This document shows positions 31,495-42,663 of a stretch of DNA of 64,000 nucleotides, in pieces (within the stretch, counting starts at the first letter, position 1; the number at the start of each line of letters is the position of its first letter). A program made the position numbers and the translations under genes. The notes under the pieces were generated by a model. The model was given only the letters and a program-made list of their open reading frames with translations, had not been told where the DNA came from and did not search any database. The DNA is taken from contig CM048840.1 in the NCBI GenBank assembly GCA_026545765.1, positions 29,330,765 through 29,394,764 of the forward strand, in the 5' to 3' direction. Origin of the DNA: Plantago major (lineage: Eukaryota; Streptophyta; Magnoliopsida; Lamiales; Plantaginaceae).

Positions 31495-33972
31495 ATGTCT
31501 TTAAGTGATGCTCCAATTCTCAAGCCAGAGAATTATGAGAAATGGAAGAACAACATGATACTCCACCTAGAAGCCATCAGTGATGAAATGATTGAAGTAA
31601 TAAAGAATGGCCCTATAGTCATTCAACAACTCAAGCAGGTCATGGAGGTTTCTAATGGTAGAGACAGAAGTCCCACTGATGAAGAACCAAGTGGTGGTTC
31701 CTCACAAACAGGTACTTCAGCCAGTGGAAGACCTACTGGTCAAGTTGTTTACGACCCAAAGCCCAGAGAACTCTGGACATCGGAAGATGCCAAGAGAAAT
31801 TTACTGGATGGTCAGGCTCACAATATCATCATACGTTCCACTCCAGAGCACATACAGTGTAAACTGTGGGGTGCAAAAACGGCGAAAGTGGCCTGGCAAC
31901 TGATTGCGAAAATTTGTGCCGGCACTGAGAAAACAAAGGAAAATAAGTTCGATGTTTTGAAGCTCAAATTCCAAAACTTTAAACAAGGTCCCACAGAGAC
32001 TCTTGAAGAACTAGATTTCTGGTTCACAACATTGATGAGTGAAATGGCTGCACTTGGTGAAAGTGAGAGATACTCTAACTCTGAAAAGGTTAAGACTATC
32101 GTGAGAAGCTTGAATCAAAACTGGGAACACACTCAGTATTTTTATTTCAACCAAGGAATGCCAAATATCACTCCAGTAGAACTCTTTTCCCACTTAGATA
32201 CTGTCAACTATGAAACTACTCAGAGAGAACAAACATTTGTTGAGAAAATTCACAATGTTGCTTTAGTAACACAAGGTACTTCTGAAAAGAAGGATACCAA
32301 GGAAATGACTGAGGAAGATTCTCTTGCTGTAAAGCAAATGAGAAAATATGTCAGTCCGGAGATTGAGAGAAGAAAAGCCAAAGAGAAGCTGAAAAAGCAT
32401 CTAGGCTCAAACTATCACGAGTAAAAAAATATGCAGTTGCCAAGCTCGCTGAACAAGCCGGCTCAGCAAGCATCTAGTACTGAGGAAGCAGAAATCGAAA
32501 ATGATATCTGTTTCTATTGTCAGAAACCTGGTCATTTTAAAAGAGATTGCCCTGTTTTCAATAAGCTAAAGACAGGTGACAAAAAAGATAGAAGAAACTT
32601 CAAGAGAGGTCAGAGGGCTATGCTCACTGAAGAGTGGAAAAAGATTCAAATCCAACTGGATGCTCTTGATATTGAATTAGAATCTGAGGAAGAAGACTCA
32701 GATGATACCAAACTACCTTCTCCAGAATTATGTGGCATCACTCATGTACTAGTTGACTTTGGTCAAAAGAAAAGTGAAATATGCGGGGTTGCTGAGGAGA
32801 TCTATCCAGATTGCTCAAACATTGAGCCCTGCCTGATGGCTGACGAGGTAACCAACATTTCTCAATTCATAATTTATGAGAGTGATGAGGAAGAAATTAG
32901 AGATTCAGAATATTTCAGAAGAGAACTTGAGCTCTACAAAAGAGAATTTCAAATGATCCGAGCTAGAGCCGACATTCTTGAAGAAGGAAAGAATTCTCTT
33001 GAGAAGGAAAATTCACAATTACTCAAGATATCTGAGAAAAAGGATGCTGAAAATGCATTTCTCAAAGCACAGATATCTGAAACAGAGAAGTTACACAGAA
33101 AGGCAATGGATATACTCCAAAAGGAAAATAAAGATCTTCTTTCTGAAAATGAGGAACTCAAGAAGAAAGAACTATCTTTTCAATCCTATGCCAAAGCTTG
33201 TGACACTCTTACCGAAGTACACTCTTATTTAAGAGATCCTTCAGAAAAGGGAGGACTTGGGCTGGACACATAAACAAATAGTTCCACCACTTTGAATAAG
33301 AGTGACAAAAGAATAACATTTGTTAGTGCTCAGCAAGATGGTTCCCAAATAACATGTAGCATTGGTCAGAAAGCTAAGGCTGTTGACAAAGGAAAGGCAG
33401 TTGCAACCAAACCTTTGTGGGAAAAACAAGTCCAAAAGAAAACTGTTGGGAACGTTTCTGTAAAGAAACACAACACTGAAAAGTGTAATCACCCACAGTG
33501 CTATGTCTCTCAGAAAGGAAAAATTGCAGGAGCAGACAAATTTTCCAATATCACATTTTCTGGAAAGAAAGACGTTCCAGAGACTAGCAAAGCTGCTGAG
33601 AAAAGAACCCAAACAGCGCCAGGTGCTCGAAATGGCATTGGCTATAAAGCCATCAGGAAACAACTCGCCCATGAGTATAAACAAGAGCAGGAACGATGGA
33701 TGAAAGCCAGGATTGCGCATAGCAATCATCAGAAGTGGAAGAAAGAACAGGTTACGACCACTCTGAATGCCAGGGCTAGAAGAAGTCTGGCAAGGAAAGC
33801 TAAGTTTGCTGAAAAGCTGACTCAGCAATTTGACAGGTATCTGAAAGCACCACGAGGAGGACCAAGGAACACACCAAGAAGGAAAATAGCTTTAAATGAT
33901 AATGACACTAATCATTTAATTCCTCCTTATGTTCCAACAAGACAAAAGAATATCCCAAGGAAGTTCATTTAG
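31495..33972 (+). pseudogene. Copia gag, in-frame stops
   Basis: Gag starts MSLSDAPILKPENYEKWKNN and contains the Copia gag core (LWTSEDAKRNLLDGQAHNII, FQNFKQGPTETLEELDFWF). A zinc knuckle CFYCQKPGHFKRDC lies at 32509-32550, followed by a charged, coiled-coil-like stretch at 32890-33180. Three stops, TAA at 32422, TAA at 33271 and TAG at 33970, lie in the same reading frame as pol, so the parental gag-pol was probably one polyprotein. Near 32400 comparison with the fragment at 21800 suggests a one-base insertion as well. Confidence 0.88.
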
Positions 33973-34053
33973 AAATGGATTCCTATAGGGAGATTCTTTA
34001 GTCCAGAAGGTTCCATTATTGGAATGATAGCCTAACTCCATGTTTCCTGTCTT

Positions 34054-36690
34054 GTGCAGAACACTCTGAGGAAGAACCCGAAGTGGCATTCTGATAGTGG
34101 ATGTGGGAAGCACATGATAGGAGATAAAGCAAATCTGATTAGCTACAGAAAATGCGATAAAGGACCAATTATTAGGTTTGCTGGAGGAGATGAGAATCCA
34201 ACCATAGGATTTGGCAATCTGAAGTTTGGAGCTTTTACAATCTCTGAAGTACTATATGTAAAGGGATTGAAATATAATCTCCTAAGCATGAGCCAATTGG
34301 TAGACAAAGGGTATACTGTCAAGATCAAGTCAAAACTATGCAAAGTAATTGACAATGAGTCAAAGCAGATAGTCTTGGTTGCTAGACAAAAAGGAAATCT
34401 TTATGTTGCTGACTGGGCATCTGCCACAACTGAAGAATGTCTCATGGTGAGTCAATCTGGCCACACTGAAGAAAACTGTCTATGGCATAAAAGAATGAGT
34501 CACTTGAACTTCAAAACTCTGAACAAGCTAGCAAAGAAAGAATTGGTGGTTGGTTTACCCAAAATGGTATATAGAAAAGATGGTATATGCTCAGCTTGCC
34601 AAATGGGAAAACAATCCAAAACATCTTTCAAGTCTAAAACTAGACACTCCAGTGAAAGGCCACTGCAAATGTTACATATGGATCTTTTTGAATCATCTGT
34701 AACTAGCTATGCAGGAAAGAAGTATGGTCTGGTTGTTGTTGATGATTACTCAAGATTCACTTGGGTTGTATTTCTCAAACAAAAATCTGATACAAGGGTT
34801 GAGATACCCAACTTGCTGAATAAGCTTGAAGTCATGAAAAATGACAAGGTATCTGTAATCAGAACAGACCATGGTACTGAGTTTGTGAACCAGTACATAA
34901 AAGAGTTTTGTACATGCAAAGGTATACAACATCAACTATCTTCCGTAAGGACACCACAACAATCTGGTGTTTCTGAAAGGAAGAATAGGACCCTAAAAGA
35001 AGCAGTAAAAACAATGCTTACTGACACTGAAATAAGTGAAATCTATTGGGTTAAAGCTGTTAACATAGCCTGCTACACTCAAAATAGATGTTTGATTAAC
35101 AAACACCATGACAAAACTCCTTATGAACTTTTGATTGGTAGACCCCCTAGTATCAAACATTTAAGGGTGTTTGGTTGCAGATGTTTTGTTCTTAACAATG
35201 CAAAAGAATACTTGAGAACATTTCAACCAAAAGCAGATGAAGGAGTATTTCTTGGTTATTCTCTGAATAGAAAAGCCTACAGAATCTACAACAAAAGAAC
35301 ACAAAAGATTGAAGAATCTGTTCATGTTGTCTTCTACGAAGAAAACAAGAAAGTAATCTTGAATGAAGAACTCTCAGATAGGTTCAAAGAACTAATGGTT
35401 AAAGATTCTGAAGAAGAATCCTCAAAAGAAAACTCTATCATGCACTTAGAGGATGAATCTGGCGATGAAAAGCAACCATTGCTTAGTAACAACCAGATGA
35501 CTCTAAGACATGATGAAGAATTTCCTATGAGAATTCCAGAAATGGAACAGGTTACTGAGAACCTTCATCATGGAGAGGTTTCTGAGAATGAGATTGCTGA
35601 AAATCAAATTCCAGATATCTCTAACACTGAAAAAGTGTCAGATATCCATGGCATTTCCCATGTGCCAGATATCTCAGATACTGCACAAGTATCCTATCAG
35701 GATCATATTGATTCACATTCAGATCAAAATGATATTGATCCTACTAATTCAAAACCCATTATGAAATGGATAAGAAATCATCCTGCAAAGGATGTGATCG
35801 GTCCTTTAGATCAAGGAGTTAGAACTAGGAGAGCAATTGCCGACTCTCTTTATGGATGTTTCATCTCAAATATTGAACCTAAAACTATAGAAGAGGCATT
35901 AAAGGATCAAGATTGGATCTCTACAATGCAAGAAGAGTTGGATCAATTTGAGAGAAACAAAGTCTGGAAACTGATTCCATTTGTTGACGGAATATCTATA
36001 ATTGGAATCAAGTGGGTTTTCAGAAATAAAATGAATGAGTCTGGTGAAATAACCAGAAACAAAGCAAGGTTGGTTGCCAAGGGATTCACCCAGACAGTAG
36101 GACTAGATTTTGATGAGTCATATGCTCTAGTTGCAAGATTGGATGCAATTAAACTATTTCTAGCCTTTGCAGCTCATAATGAGTTTAAAGTTTATCAGAT
36201 GGATGTTAAAAGTGCATTGCTCAACGGTGAACTTGCTGAAGAAGTCTATGTTGAACAACCACCAGGCTTTGAGGTTTCCACAGAAAGTAGAATGGTTTAT
36301 AAGCTTCAGAAAGCTCTGTATGGACTGAAACAGGCTTCGAGAGCATGGTATGATACTTTAGCCAAATATTTGTTGAAAAGTGGCTTCAAGAAAGGAGTTG
36401 ATAAAACACTCTTTACTTTGAACCATAAAGGGAAACTACTTCTAGTTCAAGTATATGTTGATGACATTATATTTGGATCTAAAGACAAGCAACTTTGTGA
36501 AGACTTTGCTGAGCTCATGAAAAGTAAATTTGAGATGAGCATGATGGGAGAATTAAACTACTTCCTAGGATTGCAAGTCAAGCAACTTAATGATGGAATA
36601 TTCATCAGTCAAACAAAGTATGCAAAGGATATGCTCAATAAGTTTAATCTAAAGCCTTCTAAAAAGAATGCTAAGATAGAACCAAAATGA
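34054..36690 (+). CDS. Copia pol: protease end, integrase, reverse transcriptase
   Basis: This open stretch of 878 residues begins in the protease, with active-site DSG near residue 14 ([11 protein letters not shown]). The integrase zinc finger has H145, H150, C179 and C182. Its catalytic triad is D210 (HMDLFES), D272 (RTDHGTEF) and E308 (GVSERKNR), giving D-x61-D-x35-E. The reverse transcriptase has [11 protein letters not shown] around D717 and YVDDIIFGS at 801-809. The domain order defines Copia. The frame is that of gag, with another in-frame TAA at 34033. It ends by frameshift just before RNase H. The start codon is not real; translation would come from the gag-pol polyprotein. Confidence 0.93.
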   Translation: MQNTLRKNPKWHSDSGCGKHMIGDKANLISYRKCDKGPIIRFAGGDENPTIGFGNLKFGAFTISEVLYVKGLKYNLLSMSQLVDKGYTVKIKSKLCKVIDNESKQIVLVARQKGNLYVADWASATTEECLMVSQSGHTEENCLWHKRMSHLNFKTLNKLAKKELVVGLPKMVYRKDGICSACQMGKQSKTSFKSKTRHSSERPLQMLHMDLFESSVTSYAGKKYGLVVVDDYSRFTWVVFLKQKSDTRVEIPNLLNKLEVMKNDKVSVIRTDHGTEFVNQYIKEFCTCKGIQHQLSSVRTPQQSGVSERKNRTLKEAVKTMLTDTEISEIYWVKAVNIACYTQNRCLINKHHDKTPYELLIGRPPSIKHLRVFGCRCFVLNNAKEYLRTFQPKADEGVFLGYSLNRKAYRIYNKRTQKIEESVHVVFYEENKKVILNEELSDRFKELMVKDSEEESSKENSIMHLEDESGDEKQPLLSNNQMTLRHDEEFPMRIPEMEQVTENLHHGEVSENEIAENQIPDISNTEKVSDIHGISHVPDISDTAQVSYQDHIDSHSDQNDIDPTNSKPIMKWIRNHPAKDVIGPLDQGVRTRRAIADSLYGCFISNIEPKTIEEALKDQDWISTMQEELDQFERNKVWKLIPFVDGISIIGIKWVFRNKMNESGEITRNKARLVAKGFTQTVGLDFDESYALVARLDAIKLFLAFAAHNEFKVYQMDVKSALLNGELAEEVYVEQPPGFEVSTESRMVYKLQKALYGLKQASRAWYDTLAKYLLKSGFKKGVDKTLFTLNHKGKLLLVQVYVDDIIFGSKDKQLCEDFAELMKSKFEMSMMGELNYFLGLQVKQLNDGIFISQTKYAKDMLNKFNLKPSKKNAKIEPK

Positions 36691-37412
36691 CCTATACTGA
36701 AACTGACAAGAGTGTTGAAGAACACAAGTATAGGAAATTGATTGGGTCTCTACTGTACATCACTGCAAGTAGACCTGATATTCAATATGCAGTTGGAGTG
36801 TGTGCTAGATTTCAGACAAATCCAATCAATCACACTACAACATTGCTATGAAAATATTAAGGTATGTAAAGGGTACTGTGGAAGTTGGATTGTGGTATCC
36901 AAAAGACAGTGGATTGAGTTTAGTTAGCTATTCTGATGCTGACTATGCTGGATCATTGCTTGATAAAAAAAGCACCTCAGGAACTTTCCAATTTCTTGGT
37001 GCCAGATTAATATCATGGTTCAGCAAGAAACAAAACTCAATTGCCACATCTACCACGTAGGTGAATATATTCTTTGCTTTGGTGTTGTGCTTCATAGATA
37101 TTGTGGATACAACAACAACTCAGAGACTATGAGGTCAATGAAGAGAAAACTCCGATTTTCTGTGACAACACAAGTGCTATTACCATAACTCAGAATCCTA
37201 AGTTTCATGCAAGAACAAAGCACATTGATGTTAAACACCACTTCATTAGAGACCATGTTGAAAAAGTCAATATAGAGATACTCAAGATTGGTACTGAAGA
37301 CCAACTTGCAGATATCTTTACAAAGCCTTTGCAAGAAAGCAGGTTCTTAACCTTGAGACATAGTCTTGGGTTAATGGAGCTACCAAAGGAACTGAAAAGT
37401 TCTAATCTATGA
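36691..37412 (+). pseudogene. Copia RNase H, frameshifted
   Basis: The connection and RNase H blocks are present in three frames: the RPDIQYAVGVCARFQTNP block near 36775, then LRYVKGTVEVGLWYP and SYSDADYAGSLLDKKSTSG (36848-37060), then FCDNTSAITITQNPKFHART and DIFTKPL (37101-37412). All are standard Copia RNase H motifs. At least three small insertions or deletions separate them. Confidence 0.88.
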
Positions 37413-37827
37413 GACAGAAATTCAAAAAGGAGAAAGATATATGGAACGGGCATCTAGATATTCTAGGCAAAAAGGTATCTGAGACGGGAACTCATATACT
37501 AAAAGAAGCTAAAAATGTGTGTGAGACAGGAACTTAGTATGATTAAGAAGGGAAAAAGAAGAGATAAGATATCTGGAACAGGAATCCAGAATATCAAAGG
37601 CAAAAGGTGAAACACTTAGCAAACAAGTATCTGATACGGGCAAAAGAAATCACTTTCGCCTAATCCTACATTTGTCCTTTGCACAAAAACTGTAAAATAC
37701 TTTGAAATCTCCCTGCAATCTTCACTACTACTACTACTACTGATTCCCTCTTAGTTTTTCTGCAAAGAATCACTAATCTCCTACCTTAATCTCTTCTCGT
37801 TTTTCAAGAACTTCACTATTTAAAGAG
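37413..37827 (+). other. Spacer between pol and third ORF
   Basis: Non-coding. It contains loosely repeated words around TATCTGAGACGGGAACT, TGTGAGACAGGAACT and TATCTGGAACAGGAATC, and a short (CTA)n run. In related elements with a third ORF this is where a splice acceptor for a subgenomic RNA would be expected, but none can be singled out. Confidence 0.5.
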
Positions 37828-38560
37828 ATGGCTCCAAAACATGCTCTTACCCAGAAATCCCAAGCTACTACATCTGGTATTGCTGAAAAGCAAGCACCAG
37901 TCTTGGAAAGGATTTTGAAATTGACACCAAGGACGAAGATCTCCTTGAAGGTGTGAATCAACTATACAGTGATGTGTGTGATATTGACAAGCCAGACACA
38001 CCCATCGACTTTAAGCTTGCTGACATAAGGACCAGACATCTGCTGGTCCACTGGGATGTGTTGGCACGTATCCTTCACAGATGCTTTGATGGTCTACAAG
38101 GAGGTGCTGACTAGATAAGCCAAGAACGCTGGATGATGATGTTCTTGTTGAATCAACAAAACAAAAGGCTGGAAAACCCTTTTAATTGGGGGAAGTACGC
38201 CTTCATGAAATTTTTGAAGAAGATACAAGGCTTGAGCCTAAAATCGTTAAGGGCCTTGCTGAGCCAAAAGCCACAGTAAGCTATGGACTGAAGATTTGCT
38301 ACTTACTGGAGTGCCTTGGTATTGAGCTCAGAGAGACGGTATACATTGCCAACAGTAACCTACTCTACAAATATGAGTATACAAACATGACGAAAAAGGT
38401 TACTGCATCTCAGAAAGGTTCCAAGAAATGAAAGATTGATGAGGTATCTGAGGGTTCCATTGCGACCAAAAGGCCCAGAACTTCACAAAACAAGTCTGCT
38501 GGCAAATCAGAAGGCATACCCATTATGGATGTCGACTCTCAGATATCTGCCGCCACTGCT

Positions 38561-38718
38561 GATGAACTCATAAATGATGATGAACTCATCAATGCTGCTA
38601 AGACTACAACTGATGAACTCATCAATGCTGCAGAGTGCCTTGCTGATGAACTCATCAATGCATATGAACACATCAATGCTGCTAAGACCACTGCTGATGA
38701 ACCCATCAATGCTGATAA
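38561..38718 (+). repeat. DELINAA-coding tandem repeat
   Basis: The bases GATGAACTCATCAATGCTGC recur about five times with spacers of variable length, giving DELIN-type peptide repeats. The array lies inside the third ORF and keeps frame. Confidence 0.85.
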
Positions 38719-39382
38719 AAGTAGTGAGAAACTTCAAACACTCTCTGCAGAAGCAGGATGGATTGTTGATAACTCCGTTCCAGATTTCGATGACGAATCG
38801 GACAAGGAGGAGGAGATCCCAGCCCCCAAGGTTACTGAAAAAGTAACCAAGGCCATGGGAAAGAGGACAAAAAGGTCCAAGGTTGCTGAGAAAGCAACTA
38901 GCTTAAAGGTTGTTGAGCAAGCACCTATAGCAAAGGTTGTTGGTGCCAACACATCATCAGGGAAAGTCACGTATAAACAACTTCAAGAAGCCCTGATGAG
39001 TGGTGACCTAGTGTTGGTAGACGCTGATGTCAACACCACACTTAAAAATCTGGAAGAGCTCTCAAATGCTCAAACTTCTGCTTCCAGACAACCACAACAG
39101 CCACAAGTGGTTGATGAAATGGTCAATGAACTCCATTTTGACATGCCAACAATGCAATATGCTGAAGAAAATCGTGCAAATGAGCAGGTTTCCCAACTCC
39201 TAGAGAGAGATCAAACTGAGACACCTGCTCAGAATGATCAAACAGGGGAGGCAACTGAGTTAGTCACTCAGGAAAGGTCTGAAGTACCTGAAACTTCAAA
39301 CAAAGAAGCTGAAATGGAACAACAAGACCAAATCATAGAAGGGTCACAAGTTCTAGAGACCAATCAGCCTGCCACTGCTCAA

Positions 39383-40260
39383 GTAGCTGAATGGTTTAAC
39401 TCTCTATTTGTGATATTTTATGTTTATTAATCTTGTTATTTAATAAAATTTCTTTGTTACAGGCTGAATTAGAAACACAAGAACAAGAGGAAGCTGGAAA
39501 GCTTGCCTCAGAATCTGAGAAGGAGGCTTCCATAGCCTCACCACTTAAGGAACAGGAGCCTGTCTCACAGGTAGAAGAAAGTTCCTTAAGATATAACATC
39601 TCAGATATATGCTTTATACACATGAATAATACTAAAATGTTTGTTTCTAATAGGCTCCAACTGAGAAGAAAAACGGAGAGACTGAAAAGTCTATCTCTTC
39701 AGAGAAGAATCCAGAGACTTCCAAGGTCTCTGAGAAACAAGTATCTGAACTTTTTATTGAGAAGGTATATATTTCAGATACCTATAATCTTCAAAGACAA
39801 ATCTCTGATCATTTTTCTCAAACTAACACTTTCTACTTACAGGTTCAAAAAGAAGTAGAAGTTGCTGGGGAATTGCCCACTCAATCCCCGCAACCAATGG
39901 AAATTGATGAGGCATCAAAGCTTTCATCACAAGAAAAACTTCCAGAGACTGCACAAGTCTCTGATAGACAATTATCTGAGCCTCCTATTGTGGAGGTAAT
40001 TGACTTCTCAAATTGTCTAACGTAGTTTTCTTGCTCAAATTTTCTCAGTGTTATGTTTTTAATCTCAGGTTCAAGCAGAAAGAAAGATCACTGAGGATCA
40101 GGCTTCCCAGTCTCCTCCTCATATCCAGATATCTGAGGCACCTGGAACCTCAATAGTCAAGTCATTTGAGCCTATCACACAGGTAACTTAGATACCTTTC
40201 TACTCTAAAGCCCAGATATCTACTAAAGTTTTGAAACTAAGTCAGAACTCTTTCTTTCAG
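39383..40260 (+). other. Array of five short phase-0 introns in the third ORF
   Basis: Inferred introns are 39383-39462 (80), 39571-39653 (83), 39765-39842 (78), 39996-40068 (73) and 40183-40260 (78). Every one starts GTA and ends AG after a T-rich stretch (TTTGTTACAG, TTTCTAATAG, CTACTTACAG, TTAATCTCAG, TTCTTTCAG). Exons between them are 108, 111, 153 and 114 bases, all multiples of three, and every junction falls between codons. The joined exons give one continuous acidic reading frame that changes frame three times in the DNA. Introns 1, 4 and 5 contain in-frame stops. Exons resemble each other: they start AE, AP, VQ, VQ or AQ and mostly end with a PxSQ, SEPPIVE or FEPITQ-like tail. Confidence 0.75.
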
Positions 40261-42663
40261 GCTCAAACAAGTGCCACTAAGGTCCCTGTTGATGAGAATA
40301 AGGACCTGCTTCCTTTCTTCAAGGAAGACACTTTGCCAAAGCACCTAAAATGCTTCAAGAAATGGCAAAAGCTTCGATGCTCCGATCTATCTGAAATCAT
40401 TAAGGTGACTGATCACCCCATAAGGAGAGCACGAGCCCTTGACTTGGAAAATTATGTCCATGCTATGTTCCCCACTGAACAGTACTCTTTTGGAACATTA
40501 ATGCATAAGGACTTCGTCAAGGAAGTGGCCAGAAAGCTTATTCAAGCTTTTAACCAAGCAGATGGTTAGACCAGAATGCAGATGGCATTCAAGCCTACTT
40601 TGCCCGAGACTCTACAATTCATACCCTCTGAGCAAGAGGAAGTTAATGCGCAAATGGTCACTATTCCAGAAGTGATCAATCTGGTCTCTGAAGATGAAGA
40701 AGAGAAGGAGACTGATGAGAATGACTATGAAGAACCTCCTTCTGACCATCAAAAGGATGAGAATGAGAAAAAGGATGATGATGATGCCCCTGCACCAGGG
40801 ACAGGAGGGATTGCACAAGGTAATAATACCTCAGTTGCTGAAAAGTACACTGAGAGGACATCACAAAAATCCCCTCTTCCATCTCCTCAGAAATCTACCC
40901 ATCCATCTTCCCAACAAAGAGACTCTACTGAACAAGTAGTTGAGCACTTTGAGGACAACACTCAGAAAATATTGGATGCACAAGCCAGAGTTGCTCAACT
41001 CAAACAACTGTTGGAGGAAGAACAACAGCTACATCTTCAACTAGATGAAAAGATAGCTGAATCCAGAGTAAAGCTAGATAAACTTGAAGAACAAACGCAC
41101 AAAGAAACGCAAGCTTACTCTGAGATTAAAGGGCTCCGGACGTTGTTGATTATATTGCTAAGGAGTTAGATGCTGAACAAGTATCTGAAGAAAAGCATGA
41201 TGCTAAGGCTGCATCTTCACCAAAGAAACCATCCTCCAAAGGCAAGAAACCCATATCTGAGATGGTTGCCGCCTTCAGAAACCTTGATGAAGAAGTACAA
41301 GAGGATGAAGATCACTGGGCTGATGACTCAGATGATGAAGAAGATAGAACCTTGGCAGAACATGCAAATGTTCACTTGGGAGTTTCTCACTTAAAGAGAA
41401 AACTGATAGCTCCTCAAAGCTTCAGTAAGAAATCAAATCTCAACTCCCATGATTACATGGCCAAATACCAGGTTCTGGCAACTCTAAGAAAGGAGTTGTC
41501 TCAACAAAATGAAGAAGTAATTGCATCAGTCCCTGCTAAAATGAAAAAGTTCACTGAGTTAATTACTCAAAGAACAACAAGCTTGGTCATTGCTCAGAGA
41601 GACCTAGGCATGGTGAGGGATGATGACAATAATATTGCTGAAAAAGCCCTCCATGAGGCTAGCTATGCTGCTGGAAAAGCAGATGCTACTCAAGGCCCAC
41701 TGGCACAGCTCACTGATAAGGAAACAAGACTTATCAAACAAAATCAGGAGCTCAAGGCTGAACTTCAGAAGTTGGTTGCTGCTTACAATTATCTACAAGG
41801 AAACTTTGAGTCACTCTCAGAATCCTTTGTGACACTGAGTCAATCAACAATCACTAAGGGGGGAGGATTTCAAGGTGCTCAGAGAGGAAGAGGAATAGGA
41901 AACAAAAGAAAATCTGAACAACCACCTCTCAGAATAAATGAGCCCTCCTCCAGTCAGACTGCTCTACAGATAGTGGCCACCACTCAGCAACTTCCTGAAA
42001 AAGGAATGACAACAAGGGCCAGGGCACAGAAACCTCCAAGGAGTACGAAGGCTCCAAGTAGAAGACAGGTAAGAGGGATTGATGAGTCTTCTTCTACAGA
42101 AGAAGAAGGCCAAATCAAATCCCTGGACAATGAAGAAGGCTGCAAAATTTTCACAAGAATTGATCTTGATGATGATGATGAAGAGACTGATGAAGATGAA
42201 GCTCCTCTTCACAGAAAAAGAAAAAGGGTTGATAGCGTATCTGAGCCCATAGCTGCAAAGCCTTTGGCAGCTAAAACACCCTCTGGAAATACCAAGTCAA
42301 TCCAGGGTGGTTCTTCAAGCAATCCCCCCACGGGAGAATTCAAGACAAAGGAGGAACAAGCTGAGAGCTGAACAAAGAAAACTTCAACTACCACTCAGGC
42401 CTGAAGAAGCCAAGATTGAGTATGTGAAGACCAACAATGACTCCTCTGTGTACAGATGCATTAATCAGAAAAATGGCTACTGGATTCTGGAACTCAAGCA
42501 CTTGCTGGTAAATGAAAAATTTCCAGAACCAATCCATAAACAGCTCATGGCATGGAGAAAAGACAAGCCAGTCTTGATTAATACCAACCACATCAAAGCC
42601 TGGTTGGATTTTGAAGTAATCAAGAGAATAGAAGCCATAAAAAAGGACCTTTATGATGATTGT

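Larger units (their letters stand above)
37828..42663 (+). pseudogene. Third ORF (env-position gene) of giant Copia element, main part
   Basis: The ORF begins MAPKHALTQKSQATTSG and continues in shifted frames: DIDKPDTPIDFKLADIRTRH and LVHWDVLARILHRCFDGL at 37950-38110, then YKYEYTNMTKKV. It goes on into an acidic, Ser/Glu/Gln-rich region with a DELIN repeat (38561-38718), an exon-intron array (39383-40260), a compact block (KHLKCFKKWQKLRC to FVKEVARKLIQAF) and a coiled-coil-like stretch (40970-41130). The last parts are KYQVLATLRKELSQQN, a basic GRGIGNKRK segment and the block YRCINQKNGYWILELKHLLV. Stops at 38112, 38429 and 40567 and frame changes near 41143 and 42335 break it. No membrane segment is obvious, so the position is env-like but the protein is not recognisably an envelope. 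Function unknown. Confidence 0.75.

Noticed and set aside
33973..34056. Possible gag-pol intron ending TTTCCTGTCTTGTGCAG
   Set aside because: No upstream donor gives a frame-preserving splice, and the interval reads as the usual gag-pol linker in frame with one stop.
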